From Bacillota bacterium (lineage in GTDB: Bacteria > Bacillota > Bacilli > Tumebacillales > Effusibacillaceae): a stretch of DNA of 13,351 bases. The stretch is from positions 1 to 13,351 of the forward strand of contig JAGVBM010000277.1 in NCBI GenBank assembly GCA_020059765.1, given 5' to 3'. This document shows, piece after piece, positions 13,242 through 13,351 of this stretch (within the stretch, counting starts at the first letter, position 1; the number at the start of each line of letters is the position of its first letter). The position numbers and the translations under genes were made by a program. The notes under the pieces are model-generated. The model was given only the letters and a program-made list of their open reading frames with translations, had not been told where the DNA came from and did not search any database.

Positions 13242-13351
13242 TTATTCCTCAACCTCATGCGTGACGCCAAGGTCAGGATTGTTTGTTGCCAGCCCCATCT
13301 GCGATTCGCTCTTGATGTCAATTTTACATCCGGTTAATTTGGCGGCCAACC
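13242..13351 (-). CDS. nusA: Transcription termination/antitermination factor NusA, C-terminal end only
   Basis: Only the last 35 residues are in the window. They read LAAKLTGCKIDIKSESQMGL and then an acidic tail ending EVEE before TAA (13244-13242). LAAKLTGWKIDIKSE is the hallmark end of the NusA KH2 domain; here cysteine replaces the usual tryptophan. NusA binds RNA polymerase and nascent RNA and controls pausing and termination. The rest of the gene continues beyond 13351. The position upstream of ylxR confirms the identity. Confidence 0.93.
   Translation of the reverse strand, partial: LAAKLTGCKIDIKSESQMGLATNNPDLGVTHEVEE

Overview
The window is a stretch of chromosomal housekeeping sequence from a low-to-moderate GC Firmicute. 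Every supported gene lies on the minus strand, so the biological order runs from high to low coordinates: nusA (3' end only), rnpM/ylxR, ylxQ, infB, rbfA, nrnA, truB, ribF, two small uncharacterised genes, rpsO, pnp, ylxY, mlpA, dut, ymxH. The order nusA-ylxR-ylxQ-infB...rbfA-truB-ribF-rpsO-pnp-ylxY-mlpA-ymxH is the classic Bacillales arrangement known from Bacillus subtilis. Two sporulation-linked families (YlxY and the YlmC/YmxH PRC-barrel type) suggest an endospore former. nrnA between rbfA and truB, dut between mlpA and ymxH, and the absence of ylxP all differ from B. subtilis. A member of the Alicyclobacillaceae or a neighbouring family is my guess, not a demonstrated assignment.

Region 1 (13351 to 9632) is the transcription/translation block: NusA, the RNase P modulator RnpM, the L7Ae-like YlxQ, initiation factor IF2 and ribosome-maturation factor RbfA. 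The first junctions are tight or overlapping (8-base overlaps at ylxR/ylxQ and ylxQ/infB). A 96-base gap with a GC hairpin separates infB from rbfA, where B. subtilis has ylxP. IF2 carries eight tandem octapeptide repeats in its disordered linker.

Region 2 (9629 to 6794) is nrnA, truB and ribF, packed with a 4-base ATGA overlap and an 11-base gap: nanoRNA/pAp degradation, tRNA pseudouridine-55 synthesis and FMN/FAD synthesis.

Region 3 (6793 to 5788) begins with a convincing extended -10 promoter. It then holds a coupled pair of small genes, one a helical unknown and one resembling the DUF4258/RelE-like fold, followed by rpsO and an intrinsic terminator. The pair is the most unusual gene content here and could be a toxin-antitoxin-like cassette inside a ribosomal-protein transcription unit.

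Region 4 (5692 to 3433) is pnp, with an arginine/aspartate/histidine-rich tail and a strong intrinsic terminator 4 bases after its stop codon.

Region 5 (3305 to 19) holds ylxY (a NodB-like protein lacking the usual catalytic aspartates), mlpA (M16 zinc peptidase with a TTG start), dut and ymxH. The 284-base gap between dut and ymxH is packed with perfect inverted repeats that no gene explains; this is the main non-coding curiosity of the window.

Seven of the fourteen intact genes appear to start with GTG or TTG. Start codons were chosen from Shine-Dalgarno spacing and from family N-termini recalled from memory; no database search was possible.
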